Positions 1 to 9,599 are shown, numbered from the stretch's first letter. The stretch is DNA of 64,000 nt from Catenovulum agarivorans YM01 (GCF_000281085.1 NZ_JH767526.1:140148-204147); one strand, 5' to 3'. The notes: a model not told the origin generated them from the sequence alone. Numbers and translations are program-made.

Positions 1-1
1 A

Positions 2-1324
2 TGCCAAGCTTTAGGTTTGCGCGATTTAGGTTTAGATACTGAGCGCAATATTACCCAATATAACCCAGTACCGGCAGTTAAAAGTTTAGTGAACACTAAT
101 TTGCAGGTGACTGTGCCAGATGCTGCATATGTCAGTATTTTTAATCAAACTAATGTTGAAATGCCGACGGCTGGCTGGCCGGTTGTTATTTTGCAACACG
201 GCATTACCAGTCGCAAAGAAGATATGTTGGCGTTAACTGCGGCATTAAGCAAAGCAGGCTTTGCAACAGTAGCAATGGATATGGTGTTACACGGTTCTCG
301 CGGATTTGATGTCACAGGTGATGGCAACGCAGATGTAGTTGCAAACGATGAAAAAGGCGCGACCGCTTATATGAATTTGCAAAACGCTCGTGCTATGCGT
401 GACAACATGCGTCAAAGCATTGTTGATTTATTGCGTCTTCGAGCAGCAATTGCAAGTTTAGCTGGTCAAGAGTTTGATGGACAAATGCTCGATGTTTCTA
501 ACGTTTCATTTGTCGGTCACAGCTTAGGTGGTATTGTTGGTGCGAGCTTTACTGCAATTGCTAATACAGGTTTTGCGACCCTTGGTTCAGAGCAATTAGC
601 GCAAGCAGGCGCTGATGCATTATTTACAATCAAGGCTGGTGTATTTGCTAATGCATCAGGTGGCGTGGCAAATTTCTTGTTAGACAGTGGTGCGTTTGGT
701 CGTTTTATCAAAGGTAGCGTTTTATTGGCTAACTTAAGCAGTGATAATGCGAGTTTAGCCGCTCTTGCCCAAGGGTATGCGACATATTTGGCGCAAAATG
801 GCGCCGATTTACAAGCTTTGACGGCAGCAGATCATAATCAATATTTTGATGGCTACTTGGCAGTATTAGCGAGCAATAATCCAGCTGGGGTTGTTGCGAT
901 CAACAGTGTCATCAGTCAATACGGTTTTGCTGTGCAAACTATGTTAGATGAAGGTGATCCTAACCGATATGCAAGCTGGTTAGCTGCAAGTGCAACTCCA
1001 GTATTGATAACGGAAATTTATGGAGATGGCCAAGATCCAACCACGTGGGACCAAGTAATTCCCCCGTTTGCCAGCGCTTCTCCGACTTCGGGCACAGAAC
1101 AGTTTGCCCGATTGTTAGGTATATCTGCAATAACTGCGGATGTGGAAGGTGACACACCTACATCTGGCTTGATTCGTTACAATACTGGTGGGCATAGCTC
1201 ATTGCTTGATCCATCAGTTAGTGGTGCAGTCACAACAGAGATGCAAACGAGCGTTGCAACTTTCTTGCTAAGTGGCGGTACAAGAATAGACATTAATGAA
1301 GATTCAACCGTAGTCGTAAAATAA
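2..1324 (+). CDS. Extracellular lipase, VolA/Pla-1 family (5'-truncated by window edge)
   Basis: This is the C-terminal part of an alpha/beta-hydrolase of the VolA/Pla-1 lipase family, which cleaves phospholipids or lysophospholipids outside the cell or at the surface. The reading frame is open to the first base of the window, so the true start and signal peptide lie upstream. Visible features are a hydrolase core (VVILQHGITS, the oxyanion-hole region), the nucleophile elbow GHSLGG with the serine codon at 521-523, and a likely catalytic histidine in GGHSSL (codon at 1193). A terminator follows directly. The family call is by eye from motif layout; substrate preference cannot be read from the sequence. 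Confidence 0.8.
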   Translation, partial: CQALGLRDLGLDTERNITQYNPVPAVKSLVNTNLQVTVPDAAYVSIFNQTNVEMPTAGWPVVILQHGITSRKEDMLALTAALSKAGFATVAMDMVLHGSRGFDVTGDGNADVVANDEKGATAYMNLQNARAMRDNMRQSIVDLLRLRAAIASLAGQEFDGQMLDVSNVSFVGHSLGGIVGASFTAIANTGFATLGSEQLAQAGADALFTIKAGVFANASGGVANFLLDSGAFGRFIKGSVLLANLSSDNASLAALAQGYATYLAQNGADLQALTAADHNQYFDGYLAVLASNNPAGVVAINSVISQYGFAVQTMLDEGDPNRYASWLAASATPVLITEIYGDGQDPTTWDQVIPPFASASPTSGTEQFARLLGISAITADVEGDTPTSGLIRYNTGGHSSLLDPSVSGAVTTEMQTSVATFLLSGGTRIDINEDSTVVVK

Positions 1325-1334
1325 CTGGATAAAC

Positions 1335-1363
1335 AGGTCAAGCTGATAAAGTTTGACCTTTTT
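1335..1363 (+). terminator. Rho-independent terminator after the lipase gene
   Basis: The arms AGGTCAA (1335-1341) and TTGACCT (1353-1359) form a stem. It can be extended by a G-U and a C-G pair and is followed by a run of five T (1359-1363). It sits 11 bases after the lipase stop codon. Confidence 0.8.
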
Positions 1364-1441
1364 AGCATAAATCAACTTGATCCTACTCAAGGATGACATA
1401 TTATAAATACTAACAGCGTCGCTGTGTGTGAGGTACCCAAT

Positions 1442-1888
1442 ATGTTGTCTAATTTATTTCATGATCTTGTTACTGGTCACCAATACAGTAAAAAATGGCC
1501 AGTTAAACCTCAGTTATATGCCATTTTCCCTGAATGTAGAGTGATCAAAGCCACTCATTTTGCAGTTATGTTTCTGCCTGTCATTGCAATTATTTCATTT
1601 TGTATTCAAGTGGCTGTGTTGGGTTATGAGTTTATGCCTCAAGCGTTGGCGATGGCGTGTTTAATTTTAAGTATGCCACTACAAGGGTATTATTGGTTAG
1701 GTAAAAGAGCGCAACAACCGCTACCCATGAGTTTAGTCAATTGGTACGGGCAATTAGAAAATAAGTTGTTGGAGCAAGGGGTTAGTGTGAAATCTAACTC
1801 TTCTAAACTTAGATATTTAGATATGGCACTGCTGCTTAATTTAGCCTTTAAAGAATTAGAAAAAGGCTGGTGGAAAGAGTGGTTTTAA
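1442..1888 (+). CDS. yfbV: YfbV family (DUF412/UPF0208) inner-membrane protein
   Basis: This is a small inner-membrane protein of the YfbV family, about 148 residues against 151 in E. coli. In E. coli YfbV has been linked to insulation of the Ter macrodomain; that role is family knowledge, not visible here. The family pattern is clear: HYSKKWP-like N-terminus (HQYSKKWPV), conserved RVIK, two hydrophobic segments (about 41-62 and 66-88), then PLQGYYWLGKR and PLP. The ATG at 1442 was chosen over the GTG at 1424 because GAGG lies about 8 bases before it. The 3' end overlaps the convergent receiver gene by four bases. Confidence 0.88.
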   Translation: MLSNLFHDLVTGHQYSKKWPVKPQLYAIFPECRVIKATHFAVMFLPVIAIISFCIQVAVLGYEFMPQALAMACLILSMPLQGYYWLGKRAQQPLPMSLVNWYGQLENKLLEQGVSVKSNSSKLRYLDMALLLNLAFKELEKGWWKEWF

Positions 1889-2289
1889 CCAATAAATTCA
1901 CAGCCCATATTTTTTAATGTTACAAAGAGCTTTTTAGGCTGGAAAGGCTTAACTAGAAAGCCTTTGGCACCTAATGACATTGCTTTTTTTACGTTGTCAG
2001 CAGTTGAATGGGCGCTAATGATAGCAACCTTAGCATTGGCATCTCTCGCTAATAGTTGTTCGAACACCGCTAAGCCGTCTTCTTCATCTAACATGATGTC
2101 TAAGAAAACGATATTTGGTTTTTCGGTTTGATATCTCTCAAAAGTTTCTTCTGCATTTTCAGCCTCGACAAAGCGGCTGAATCCCATTTCGAGCAGCATT
2201 TGACGTAAATAATCTCGCATAATGCGGCAGTCGTCGACAATCAGCACTTTTTCGCTACGAAGCGGTGTTAATTTTTTTTTGTCGTTCAT
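1885..2289 (-). CDS. Single-domain response regulator (CheY-like receiver)
   Basis: This is a stand-alone receiver domain of 134 residues without a DNA-binding or enzyme output domain. The acidic pair is at D19/D20, the phospho-acceptor is D64 in VFLDIM, the switch serine is S92 and the conserved lysine is K114 in VKPF. Its ATG overlaps the stop of the upstream hybrid kinase by one base (TAATG), so translation is probably coupled. It likely receives phosphate from that kinase's Hpt domain and passes the signal on by protein contact. The target (motor, diguanylate cyclase or other) cannot be told from this sequence. Confidence 0.9.
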   Translation of the reverse strand: MNDKKKLTPLRSEKVLIVDDCRIMRDYLRQMLLEMGFSRFVEAENAEETFERYQTEKPNIVFLDIMLDEEDGLAVFEQLLARDANAKVAIISAHSTADNVKKAMSLGAKGFLVKPFQPKKLFVTLKNMGCEFIG

Positions 2290-4919
2290 TAAGCTTCCTT
2301 GAAATTTAGACTTGTAATTAAACTATGTAAGTTGACAAATTTCTGTTGTACTAAACTAATGTTACAAGTATATGCTGCTTGTTCAAGTTCAGCCGCCGGT
2401 TCGGCTAATTCTTGTTTACCAAAACTGGCACTGTTGCCTTTCAACGAATGTGCGATTAACGCAAGTTGTTGAAAATCTTTGCTGTTTAGAGCTTGCTGCA
2501 TTTCTGCTAACTGCATAGGTAACCTTCGAGAAAACTCGTCAGTAAGTTGTTGGACATCTTCGCTATTTTTAAGGTTAGCTGCTATTTGTTCGAAGTCAAT
2601 TGCCTGGGCTTGTTGACTATCATTGATTAAATATTTGGCTAAGGTTTCTAAGAGTATACCCGAGTCTATTGGTTTAGCTATATGATCATTGCATCCTTGT
2701 TGTAAATAATGGCTGATTTCTTCTCGCATAACATTTGCGGTTAATGCAATAATTGGTTGTTCAAAGCCAGTCTGTCGAATTAACTGCGTGGCTTCTAAGC
2801 CACCCATAATCGGCATTTGCATATCCATAAGCACTAAGTCGAAGTCCTCAACTAAACATTTTTCAACCGCTTCTTGGCCATTATTAACGACCTCTATATT
2901 TACTTTGGTTGGCGACAGCATTAATTGTATTAGTCGTTGGTTGTCTAGATTATCTTCGGCCAATAAAATTTCAGCAGAAGACAAATCTAATTGAGTGGTG
3001 GTTTTTTGTGATGGACTCTTATTGAGAGTTATTGAAGTCAAATTGTGCAGTTGCTGAGCAGATAAATCTAAGGTTAAAGTAAATACTGAACCTTTGCCTT
3101 CTTGGCTTTTGACAGCAATGGAACCAGATAGGCACTCTGCTAACGATTGGCTGACCGCCAATCCTAAACCCGTACCACCATATTTGCGAGTGGTGCTAGA
3201 GTCAGCTTGGACAAAAGGTTGAAATAACTTAGCTTGCGCCTTGTCTGATAGACCAATGCCTGTATCAAAAATACTAAAAGAAAGCTGCTGAGTTAAATGT
3301 TCATATACAACTTCAACTTTTACGCCTCCTTGGTGGGTAAATTTTACTGCATTGGAAATTAGGTTTATCAGGATTTGCTTTAATCGAGTTGGATCTGAAA
3401 TAAATTTGCTTGGCAACGCAGCAGCTAAATCAATATTGAAACTGAGAGATTTTTCTTGGCAGAGCTTTTCGGCGATATTGCTCAGTTCAGTAAGCATCTG
3501 GCTTAAATCAACTTGGATAGCTTCAACTTCTAGTTTGCCTGATTCGATTTTTGATAAATCTAAAATGTCGCTGATTAGTGACATTAAGTGGTTACTGCTA
3601 CTCAGGACTTTCTGTAACAACTCATCCCTTAATTGCGCATCGTTTTGATGGACTAAGGCTTGCTCAGTAAAACCACAGATAGCTGTCAGAGGCGTGCGTA
3701 TTTCATGGCTCATATTCGCTAAAAAGCGACTTTTTAGCTCGCTGGCTTGCTCGGCAAGAATGCGCGCTTGAGTTAGTTCTCTATTAGCATTTTGTAATGC
3801 CAAGGTTCTAGATTCCACTTTTTCTTCTAAGTGGTCTTTATAATCTTCTATACTACTTCGTGCTTGTTTGATTGAGTTGACCATTCGGTTGAATGATTCA
3901 AATAATCGGCCCATTTCATCATTTCGATTACTCGGCAAGCGCATCACCAGTTTGCCTGAAGCAATTGATTTACTCGCTGCATTCAGCTGTGCTATGGGTT
4001 TCAAAATAAGTTTTTCTAACGAAAAGAAGATTAACCAACTTGTTAATAACATAGAGACAAGCACTGCGAACAATACTATGTAGGATATATGTTTTGTGAT
4101 GGCTAATTCGTTTGAAGGAACTGCGGTTGCTAGAACAAAATCCCCGTTTATCGGCTGTTTAGCAATGAGTAAGTCTTGGTCATTAAAATAAGTTTGAATT
4201 AGGTTAGCAGAGGTGCTTTGCAGCTGGTTATTCAAATATTGTGGCAGTTTATTACTCGGGTAATTGAAGCTAGATACGAGTATTTCACCTTGTCTATCAA
4301 TCAGCACGTTTAAGCCTGACTCACCAACTAAGTTATGAATAACATTATGTATGGTTTCAGGGTTTACCTTAACGAGTAAATACCCCCAGTGAGTTTTATT
4401 CGCCAGTACTAACTTACGGATTGCGTAAAGACTTGGAAATAAAGGTTGTTCGCTAGCAAAAATATATTGTGAGTCAGTTGTTTGGTCTAATTTATCGAAC
4501 CAAGCTGTGTGAGTCAGCCATTGCTCATTTATTGGGCTAAAGTCTGCTGCCAGTCGAGCATCAATTAATCCGTTTGGCCGAATGAGCTGAATTTCATCAA
4601 TTTTAGGATAGGATTGAATATATTGAGCAAAGTTGTCTAAGACCTGCGGCAAGAGCAGGGCATATTTTTCATTATTTTGGCTACGTTGTATATACTCAAT
4701 TAAGCTGGTATTACGACTTAATAACTCTAAGATAGAGTGAGTGTCAGAAAAATAATGCTCTAAAGTAAAAGCCTGCTGAGCGGCTTGATTTTTCAGACGG
4801 TTGTTAAATTGGTATCTATTATTATCCACCGACATATAAATGGCATATAAACCAATTCCTGTCATGGGTAAAGCGACAAGCAACAATATAAGTACAATAA
4901 GTTTGTTGCTGAGTTTCAT
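2289..4919 (-). CDS. Hybrid sensor histidine kinase (periplasmic sensor-HAMP-HisKA-HATPase-REC-Hpt)
   Basis: This is an 876-residue membrane-bound tripartite kinase. A first membrane segment (about 7-28) is followed by a Cache-like periplasmic domain (about 30-270), a second membrane segment (about 277-300) and HAMP. The dimerisation domain carries the phospho-histidine H405 ([10 protein letters not shown]), and ATPase boxes are present (NLISNAVKF, DTGIGL, GGTGLGL). A receiver follows with D699 (LMDMQMP), then a C-terminal Hpt domain with H824 (AHSLKG). The start overlaps the binding-protein gene by four bases (ATGA) and the stop overlaps the receiver gene by one base. The three products probably form one phosphorelay in which the binding protein presents its ligand to the sensor domain. 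The ligand is not known. Confidence 0.92.
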   Translation of the reverse strand: MKLSNKLIVLILLLVALPMTGIGLYAIYMSVDNNRYQFNNRLKNQAAQQAFTLEHYFSDTHSILELLSRNTSLIEYIQRSQNNEKYALLLPQVLDNFAQYIQSYPKIDEIQLIRPNGLIDARLAADFSPINEQWLTHTAWFDKLDQTTDSQYIFASEQPLFPSLYAIRKLVLANKTHWGYLLVKVNPETIHNVIHNLVGESGLNVLIDRQGEILVSSFNYPSNKLPQYLNNQLQSTSANLIQTYFNDQDLLIAKQPINGDFVLATAVPSNELAITKHISYIVLFAVLVSMLLTSWLIFFSLEKLILKPIAQLNAASKSIASGKLVMRLPSNRNDEMGRLFESFNRMVNSIKQARSSIEDYKDHLEEKVESRTLALQNANRELTQARILAEQASELKSRFLANMSHEIRTPLTAICGFTEQALVHQNDAQLRDELLQKVLSSSNHLMSLISDILDLSKIESGKLEVEAIQVDLSQMLTELSNIAEKLCQEKSLSFNIDLAAALPSKFISDPTRLKQILINLISNAVKFTHQGGVKVEVVYEHLTQQLSFSIFDTGIGLSDKAQAKLFQPFVQADSSTTRKYGGTGLGLAVSQSLAECLSGSIAVKSQEGKGSVFTLTLDLSAQQLHNLTSITLNKSPSQKTTTQLDLSSAEILLAEDNLDNQRLIQLMLSPTKVNIEVVNNGQEAVEKCLVEDFDLVLMDMQMPIMGGLEATQLIRQTGFEQPIIALTANVMREEISHYLQQGCNDHIAKPIDSGILLETLAKYLINDSQQAQAIDFEQIAANLKNSEDVQQLTDEFSRRLPMQLAEMQQALNSKDFQQLALIAHSLKGNSASFGKQELAEPAAELEQAAYTCNISLVQQKFVNLHSLITSLNFKEA

Positions 4920-5980
4920 AGTCTTTTTTGGCCTAGTTGTTTGTGTGCAAATACCAGTTGTTTGTAGGTCATTTGAAAGTAGCGCTCAGTACTCGCAGCA
5001 ATCACTTTGTTTAACTGTACTTTAGTGGACAATGTCGGATACAAGGTTTGGTTGTTTTGAACTTCTGTCGGTAACAGCTTATAAGCGGCCAAATTGGGTG
5101 TCGGGTACTGTAAATCTAATGCTAGCCGCATCGAATTTTGTGGGTCTAATAAAAAATTAATGAATTGATGAGCAAGCTTCTTTTGTCCACTGGCTCTACT
5201 TATGCTTAAACAATCTAACCATGCGTTTGTGCCGTCTGCAGGTTGAATAAATTCAAGATCTGAATTAAGCGACTTTAAGTATAACGCATCGCCGTTGTAA
5301 GCCATCGAAATCCAGATTTCTTCATTATTTAATCTATTATTTTTATCTAAATTTAGTGCACTAAAGCTGTTTATGTGTGTTAGTTGCTCATGGATAATTG
5401 CAGCAGCTTGGTTAATGTGTGACTGCTCATCTGAATGGCTATCAAACCCAGCTGCTATCAAAGCCATGGGTAACAAAGTGCGAGAATCATTGAGTAAATT
5501 AACTTTACCAGAGTATCGCTGTAATTGAGCAAAAAAATCTCGCCAACTCAATGGCGGTTGGCTGATGTATTTTTTGTTGTAAACAATACCTATTGTTCCC
5601 CAAAAGTAGGGCACACAATAATCGCCAAATTCATTTGCTGCCTGCTGCCACTTAGGCTCAATGTGGATTAAATTCGGTAGTGAAGGTTTATTATAGCTGT
5701 CTAACCATAGTTGTTGTTGGTACATTGGTAACCGAACTCGACTGGTTAGTATGATGTCGTAACCTTGGCCTTGGGTCAGGTTGAGTAATCTGTCGCGAGC
5801 GTCGTCTGAATCGTAGTGGATTTGTTTTACGCTAGTGCCGGTTTGGCTGTGGAAAGCATCTAATAGGGATTGAGATATATATTCAGGCCAAGTCAACAAA
5901 GTAATTTCAGAAGCTCGCACAGAACTTAAAGTAAGCGATATAACTAAAGTGGCTAACGTGAAAATACTTTGTTTGTGCAT
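4916..5980 (-). CDS. Periplasmic solute-binding protein, PotD/PotF (polyamine-type) family
   Basis: The protein has about 354 residues with a signal peptide (MHKQSIFTLATLV..., likely cleaved near VRAS). The mature start EITLLTWPEYIS and the segment VPYFWGTIGIVYNKK are typical of the spermidine/putrescine binding proteins PotD and PotF. The ATG at 5980 was preferred over the TTG at 5989, because signal peptides usually begin with Met-basic residues. No ABC transporter genes adjoin it; instead it overlaps the hybrid kinase gene by four bases. This suggests a sensing role rather than uptake, as with other periplasmic binding protein plus kinase pairs. Binding of polyamines is inferred from the family only; ligand residues were not mapped. 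Confidence 0.85.
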   Translation of the reverse strand: MHKQSIFTLATLVISLTLSSVRASEITLLTWPEYISQSLLDAFHSQTGTSVKQIHYDSDDARDRLLNLTQGQGYDIILTSRVRLPMYQQQLWLDSYNKPSLPNLIHIEPKWQQAANEFGDYCVPYFWGTIGIVYNKKYISQPPLSWRDFFAQLQRYSGKVNLLNDSRTLLPMALIAAGFDSHSDEQSHINQAAAIIHEQLTHINSFSALNLDKNNRLNNEEIWISMAYNGDALYLKSLNSDLEFIQPADGTNAWLDCLSISRASGQKKLAHQFINFLLDPQNSMRLALDLQYPTPNLAAYKLLPTEVQNNQTLYPTLSTKVQLNKVIAASTERYFQMTYKQLVFAHKQLGQKRL

Positions 5981-6065
5981 AACATCCAATTTGTCTAAAT
6001 TTTTACCTAATTCCTTCAGTATATATAAGATTTTACAAAGTTAGCAATTTGTTGGAGATTTTTTG

Positions 6066-6476
6066 TTACTGTGTCACGTTACTGATTGCAAGTTCAAAAT
6101 AACGACGGACATTTGTATTTACATCAACCACGAGTTTTTGATAACAAATACCAGGAAACGCAAATGTATGGCCAGAAAATGCAAGCATAACGGTAGGCGC
6201 ATTTGGATCTGAATCGTCATATAACCATTCGCCCCCTATATGTTTACGGAAAGTTTCTCCCATATAAGCGCCAAGCATATTACAAATCACAAAGATAAAG
6301 TCTTGTTTGCGATCCGTTTCGTCTTTTAGTTTAGCTATGCTCCACAAAATTGCTTTATCAATTTGTGCTATGCTTTCAATCGAATAGTCGAGCTGCACAC
6401 CATATTCTTCATTAATATAGCTAACAGCGTCTTGCGCCGACTCTTGCATTAATTTAGTGATTTCAGCTTGGTTCAT
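6066..6476 (-). CDS. Conserved hypothetical protein, 136 residues
   Basis: I do not recognise this gene with certainty. It encodes a soluble acidic protein without signal peptide or membrane segment. Features include a helical N-terminal half and the pattern NMLGAYMGETFRKHIGGEW, which recalls small uncharacterised proteins with a GAY-GE-R--GGEW signature. The C-terminal half is probably beta-rich (TVMLAFSGHTFAFPG). It starts with ATG and stands alone between the binding-protein gene and cmoB on the same strand, with 74 bases or more on each side. It reads as a real gene because the codon use matches its neighbours and no competing frame is open. Confidence 0.7.
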   Translation of the reverse strand: MNQAEITKLMQESAQDAVSYINEEYGVQLDYSIESIAQIDKAILWSIAKLKDETDRKQDFIFVICNMLGAYMGETFRKHIGGEWLYDDSDPNAPTVMLAFSGHTFAFPGICYQKLVVDVNTNVRRYFELAISNVTQ

Positions 6477-6553
6477 TATTATTTTTTCCTACAGCTATTG
6501 CTAACCTATCTGTTGATTTCATTAAGCCTATGTGCAAAAGCTAATTACTTCAA

Positions 6554-7513
6554 CTATTTATTGGCGATTACCACTGCGCGTATAGGTGCAGGGTAGCCTT
6601 CAACTGTTTTATCTCTGTCGTTAATATCTAAAAAATCTGCTAACGATTCGTTCTCCATCCAAGCCGTTTTTCTTTGTTCGTCTAACGAAGTGACAGTTTC
6701 GTCTACAACTCGAATATTTTTGAAACCAAGGCGACTTAACCAGTGGCATAAAGCTTTACTACTTGGAATAAACCACACGTTGCGCATTCTTGCATAACGT
6801 TCACCCGGTACTAAAACAGTATTTTCGTCACCTGCAACAACTATGGTTTCAAGGATTAACTCACCGCCGGGTCTAAGCTGGTCTTTTAGTTGCTGCAAAA
6901 ATTCAAATGGACTGCGTCTATGATACAAAACACCCATAGAAAATACTGTGTCAAACGCATTACTTGCCGGCAGTTGTTCAACGCCCAATGGTAATAAGTG
7001 AATACCAGGTTGCTGAGCGTATTTTTGCATTGCCTGAAACTGTACAACAAACAGCTGAGAAGGATCTGCTCCAACAACAAATTTTGCACCTTCACCTAAC
7101 ATGCGCCACATGTGGTAGCCGTTGCCACACCCTACATCCAACACAGTGCGATTTTTTAATGGTTGAATATGTGGTAGCAGTCGGTCCCATTTCCAGTCAC
7201 TGCGCCATTCTGTATCCAAATCAATATGAAATAGCTGATAAGGGCCTTTGCGCCAAGGCATAAATTGTTTTAATAAAACTTCTAAGCGTTTTTGTTGGCC
7301 TAGATTTAGATCGTCGCTGTGGCCGATAGCCACTGCTGATTTAAGCTCAACACAAGTTGCCGTGGCTTCTGGCAAATTTTCAATGGTTTTTTGCCAGCTT
7401 TTAAATTCGCCATGCAAGGCGTTTTTTTGCCAATCTGCTAGTAGCGCTGGCATAGTTTCTATCCAACTGTGTAGCTGATTATTGAGTATGTCTTGGTAAA
7501 ATTGGTTAAACAT
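6554..7513 (-). CDS. cmoB: tRNA U34 carboxymethyltransferase CmoB
   Basis: CmoB transfers a carboxymethyl group from carboxy-S-adenosylmethionine to 5-hydroxyuridine at tRNA position 34, giving cmo5U and wider wobble reading. The 319 residues match the family length (E. coli 323). A Rossmann methyltransferase fold is seen with DVGCGNGY at 126-133, [17 protein letters not shown] and PGGELILET. The N-terminal part ([18 protein letters not shown]) is typical of CmoB. It lies 12 bases after cmoA, which makes the unusual cofactor, so the two form an operon. Confidence 0.95.
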   Translation of the reverse strand: MFNQFYQDILNNQLHSWIETMPALLADWQKNALHGEFKSWQKTIENLPEATATCVELKSAVAIGHSDDLNLGQQKRLEVLLKQFMPWRKGPYQLFHIDLDTEWRSDWKWDRLLPHIQPLKNRTVLDVGCGNGYHMWRMLGEGAKFVVGADPSQLFVVQFQAMQKYAQQPGIHLLPLGVEQLPASNAFDTVFSMGVLYHRRSPFEFLQQLKDQLRPGGELILETIVVAGDENTVLVPGERYARMRNVWFIPSSKALCHWLSRLGFKNIRVVDETVTSLDEQRKTAWMENESLADFLDINDRDKTVEGYPAPIRAVVIANK

Positions 7514-7525
7514 GCGGTTTAAGCT

Positions 7526-8257
7526 CTAGTCTTTTATAGCAATTAGCGAACAAAAATTAAAACACTGATACCACTGATTAAATTGGTTGAATCCTGCGTT
7601 TTTTAATCTTTGATAATGAGTATCTAAATCGTCAGGTTTCATTACGTTTTCTATTGCGGTGCGTTTTTGGCTGATTTCAAGTTCGCTGTAGCCATGGGCA
7701 CGCTTAAAATCTAGATGTAAATCGTTGAGTGTATGTTGGATTTTATCTTGGTTGAAAATGAGTTTTTCGGATAAGACCAAAATGCCACCCGGATTTAATC
7801 CTTGGTATATCTGTTTAATCAATTGTTCACGCAAATCGGCCGCAATAAATTGCAGCGTGAAGTTCAACACCACCATAGAGGCATTGTGAATATCCAATTT
7901 AAGTACATCGTCACATAAGACAATGGTTTTCACATTGGATTTGTAATTGAGCAAATGTTTGCGACATTTTTCAGCCATAGGTTGAGAATAGTCGACTGCA
8001 AATAAAGTATTGTTGGCACTGGTAATATTGCGGCGAATAGACAAACTGGCCGCACCTAAGGATGCACCTAAATCATATATGTGGCTATCATCCGTTACAT
8101 AGGCTTTAGCTAAGTGACCTATGGTTGAAATGATGGTTTGATAACCTGGTACCGAACGTTCAATCATATCAGAAAATACATCAACGACACTGTCGTCAAA
8201 AACAAAGTCTTTAACTTGATGTTGTGGACTTGCGTATATGTTATCTCTTTTGCTCAT
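7526..8257 (-). CDS. cmoA: Carboxy-S-adenosyl-L-methionine synthase CmoA
   Basis: CmoA converts S-adenosylmethionine and prephenate into carboxy-SAM, the donor used by CmoB. The protein is 243 residues (E. coli 247). It shows the N-terminal DNIYASP and FVFDDSVVDVFSDMI segments, the family signature SVPGYQ, the cofactor loop DLGASLGA at 62-69, and NFTLQFI later in the fold. It is the first gene of the cmoA-cmoB operon and is divergent from the RND pump operon, with about 180 bases between them. Confidence 0.96.
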   Translation of the reverse strand: MSKRDNIYASPQHQVKDFVFDDSVVDVFSDMIERSVPGYQTIISTIGHLAKAYVTDDSHIYDLGASLGAASLSIRRNITSANNTLFAVDYSQPMAEKCRKHLLNYKSNVKTIVLCDDVLKLDIHNASMVVLNFTLQFIAADLREQLIKQIYQGLNPGGILVLSEKLIFNQDKIQHTLNDLHLDFKRAHGYSELEISQKRTAIENVMKPDDLDTHYQRLKNAGFNQFNQWYQCFNFCSLIAIKD

Positions 8258-8386
8258 TTCAGTAATTTGTAGGCTGTCAGGCTAGGTTGAGCGGATTCTA
8301 CCCTAAACTTCAGTTAATTGCTGCAATAAGGGGGATTTTGCTTGGAGATAAATTAAGTTATTAGTTTGTTAAAACAAAAAGTTAAT

Positions 8387-8398
8387 TCTAAGCTTAGA
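8387..8398. promoter_or_regulatory. 12-bp palindrome upstream of the RND operon, possible operator
   Basis: TCTAAGCTTAGA is a perfect palindrome 43 bases before the ATG of the membrane fusion gene, in the divergent cmoA/RND intergenic region. Pump operons are often repressed by TetR or similar dimeric regulators, but no regulator gene adjoins, so the role is only suggested. Confidence 0.3.
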
Positions 8399-8441
8399 CT
8401 GTTGCATACTCTGTTAAATACTTTTGCTCTGGATAATAATA

Positions 8442-9599
8442 ATGCGAGACAGCTTTCCTCTAGTACTGGCAACCTTATTTAGTTTGTTTATTGCTCTGTA
8501 TTGGTTAACCGATGACGACGGCTTGGTTGTACAAGTGCCAAAAAAAGCGCAATTGAATGTTGAAGTACAGATTGTTGGTAAGCAGTCATTTACCCCTATT
8601 ATTGCTTCATATGGGCGGGTACAAGCTCGTACCCAAGGGCAGGTGGTGAGTCAAATCGGCGGACAAATTACCTATTTAAATACTGGTTTTTTTAACGGGG
8701 GATTTTTCCAACAAGGCGAATTGTTGGTCGCGATTGATAAACGCGACTATCAATCAGATGTCGACGTTGCCAACGCGGGTTATCTCAACGCTAAACAAAA
8801 TTATTTACAAGAACTCGCCAAAGCTAAACAAGCCAAACAAGATTGGCATAGAGCGCAAGGGGATAGTATTCCACCCGATTTGGTATTGCGCAAACCACAA
8901 CTCGCCGCCGCTGAAGCCAATTTAGTTTCAGCCGAAGCTAAACTGAATAAAGCAAAGCTTAATTTGGAACGTACTGAAATTACCGCGCCTTACGATGGAT
9001 ATACGCTAAAGAAAAATGTTGCTATAGGTCAGGTGATTGGGGCAAATAATGTTCTAGGCGAAATTTACGCCATTGATGCATTTGAAGTTAGGCTACCACT
9101 TAATAACGAAGATTTGCCATTGGTTAAATTACCAAGTGTCGTAAAAGGACAGACTGAAGTTGGTGTTGCGACTAATGTGACCATTACATCCAACTTAGGT
9201 AAAACTTCACAGTGGCAAGGAAAACTGATTCGCACCGAAGGGGCTATTGATAGTGCGAGTCAACAATTGCATGTCATTGTCTCTATTCCTAAACCCTACC
9301 AGTCGAGTGTATATGATCAGCCGCTAAAAATTGGTCAATATGTCACTGCCTATTTTAATGGCGTGCAAGTGTCTGATGTATTTGTTATCTCGCCACAAGC
9401 GGTTTATCAAAATGAATATGCCTATGTTGTTAAAGGTAACGAGCTGATAAAACGTAAACTCGATATTGTCTGGCGTGATCATCAAAACGTGGTGGTAAAA
9501 AAAGGATTAAATGATGGTGATTCGTTAGTTGTCACCCCGCTAGGGCAAGTGCCAGAAAATATTCACGTCAATGCATTTACTGTGGCTGGTGTTGAATGA
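8442..9599 (+). CDS. RND efflux periplasmic adaptor (membrane fusion) subunit
   Basis: This is the membrane fusion subunit that links an inner-membrane RND pump to an outer-membrane channel. It has one N-terminal hydrophobic anchor (DSFPLVLATLFSLFIALYW), a biotinyl-lipoyl-like domain (GQITYLNTGFFNGG, LLVAIDKRDY), a helical hairpin rich in Ala, Lys and Gln (about 105-180) and beta-barrel segments (ITAPYDGYTLKKNV). The ATG at 8442 was chosen because TGGA lies about 9 bases upstream; a TTG at 8424 has no such site. The stop overlaps the pump gene by four bases (ATGA). The outer-membrane channel must be encoded elsewhere. The substrate is unknown. Confidence 0.9.
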   Translation: MRDSFPLVLATLFSLFIALYWLTDDDGLVVQVPKKAQLNVEVQIVGKQSFTPIIASYGRVQARTQGQVVSQIGGQITYLNTGFFNGGFFQQGELLVAIDKRDYQSDVDVANAGYLNAKQNYLQELAKAKQAKQDWHRAQGDSIPPDLVLRKPQLAAAEANLVSAEAKLNKAKLNLERTEITAPYDGYTLKKNVAIGQVIGANNVLGEIYAIDAFEVRLPLNNEDLPLVKLPSVVKGQTEVGVATNVTITSNLGKTSQWQGKLIRTEGAIDSASQQLHVIVSIPKPYQSSVYDQPLKIGQYVTAYFNGVQVSDVFVISPQAVYQNEYAYVVKGNELIKRKLDIVWRDHQNVVVKKGLNDGDSLVVTPLGQVPENIHVNAFTVAGVE

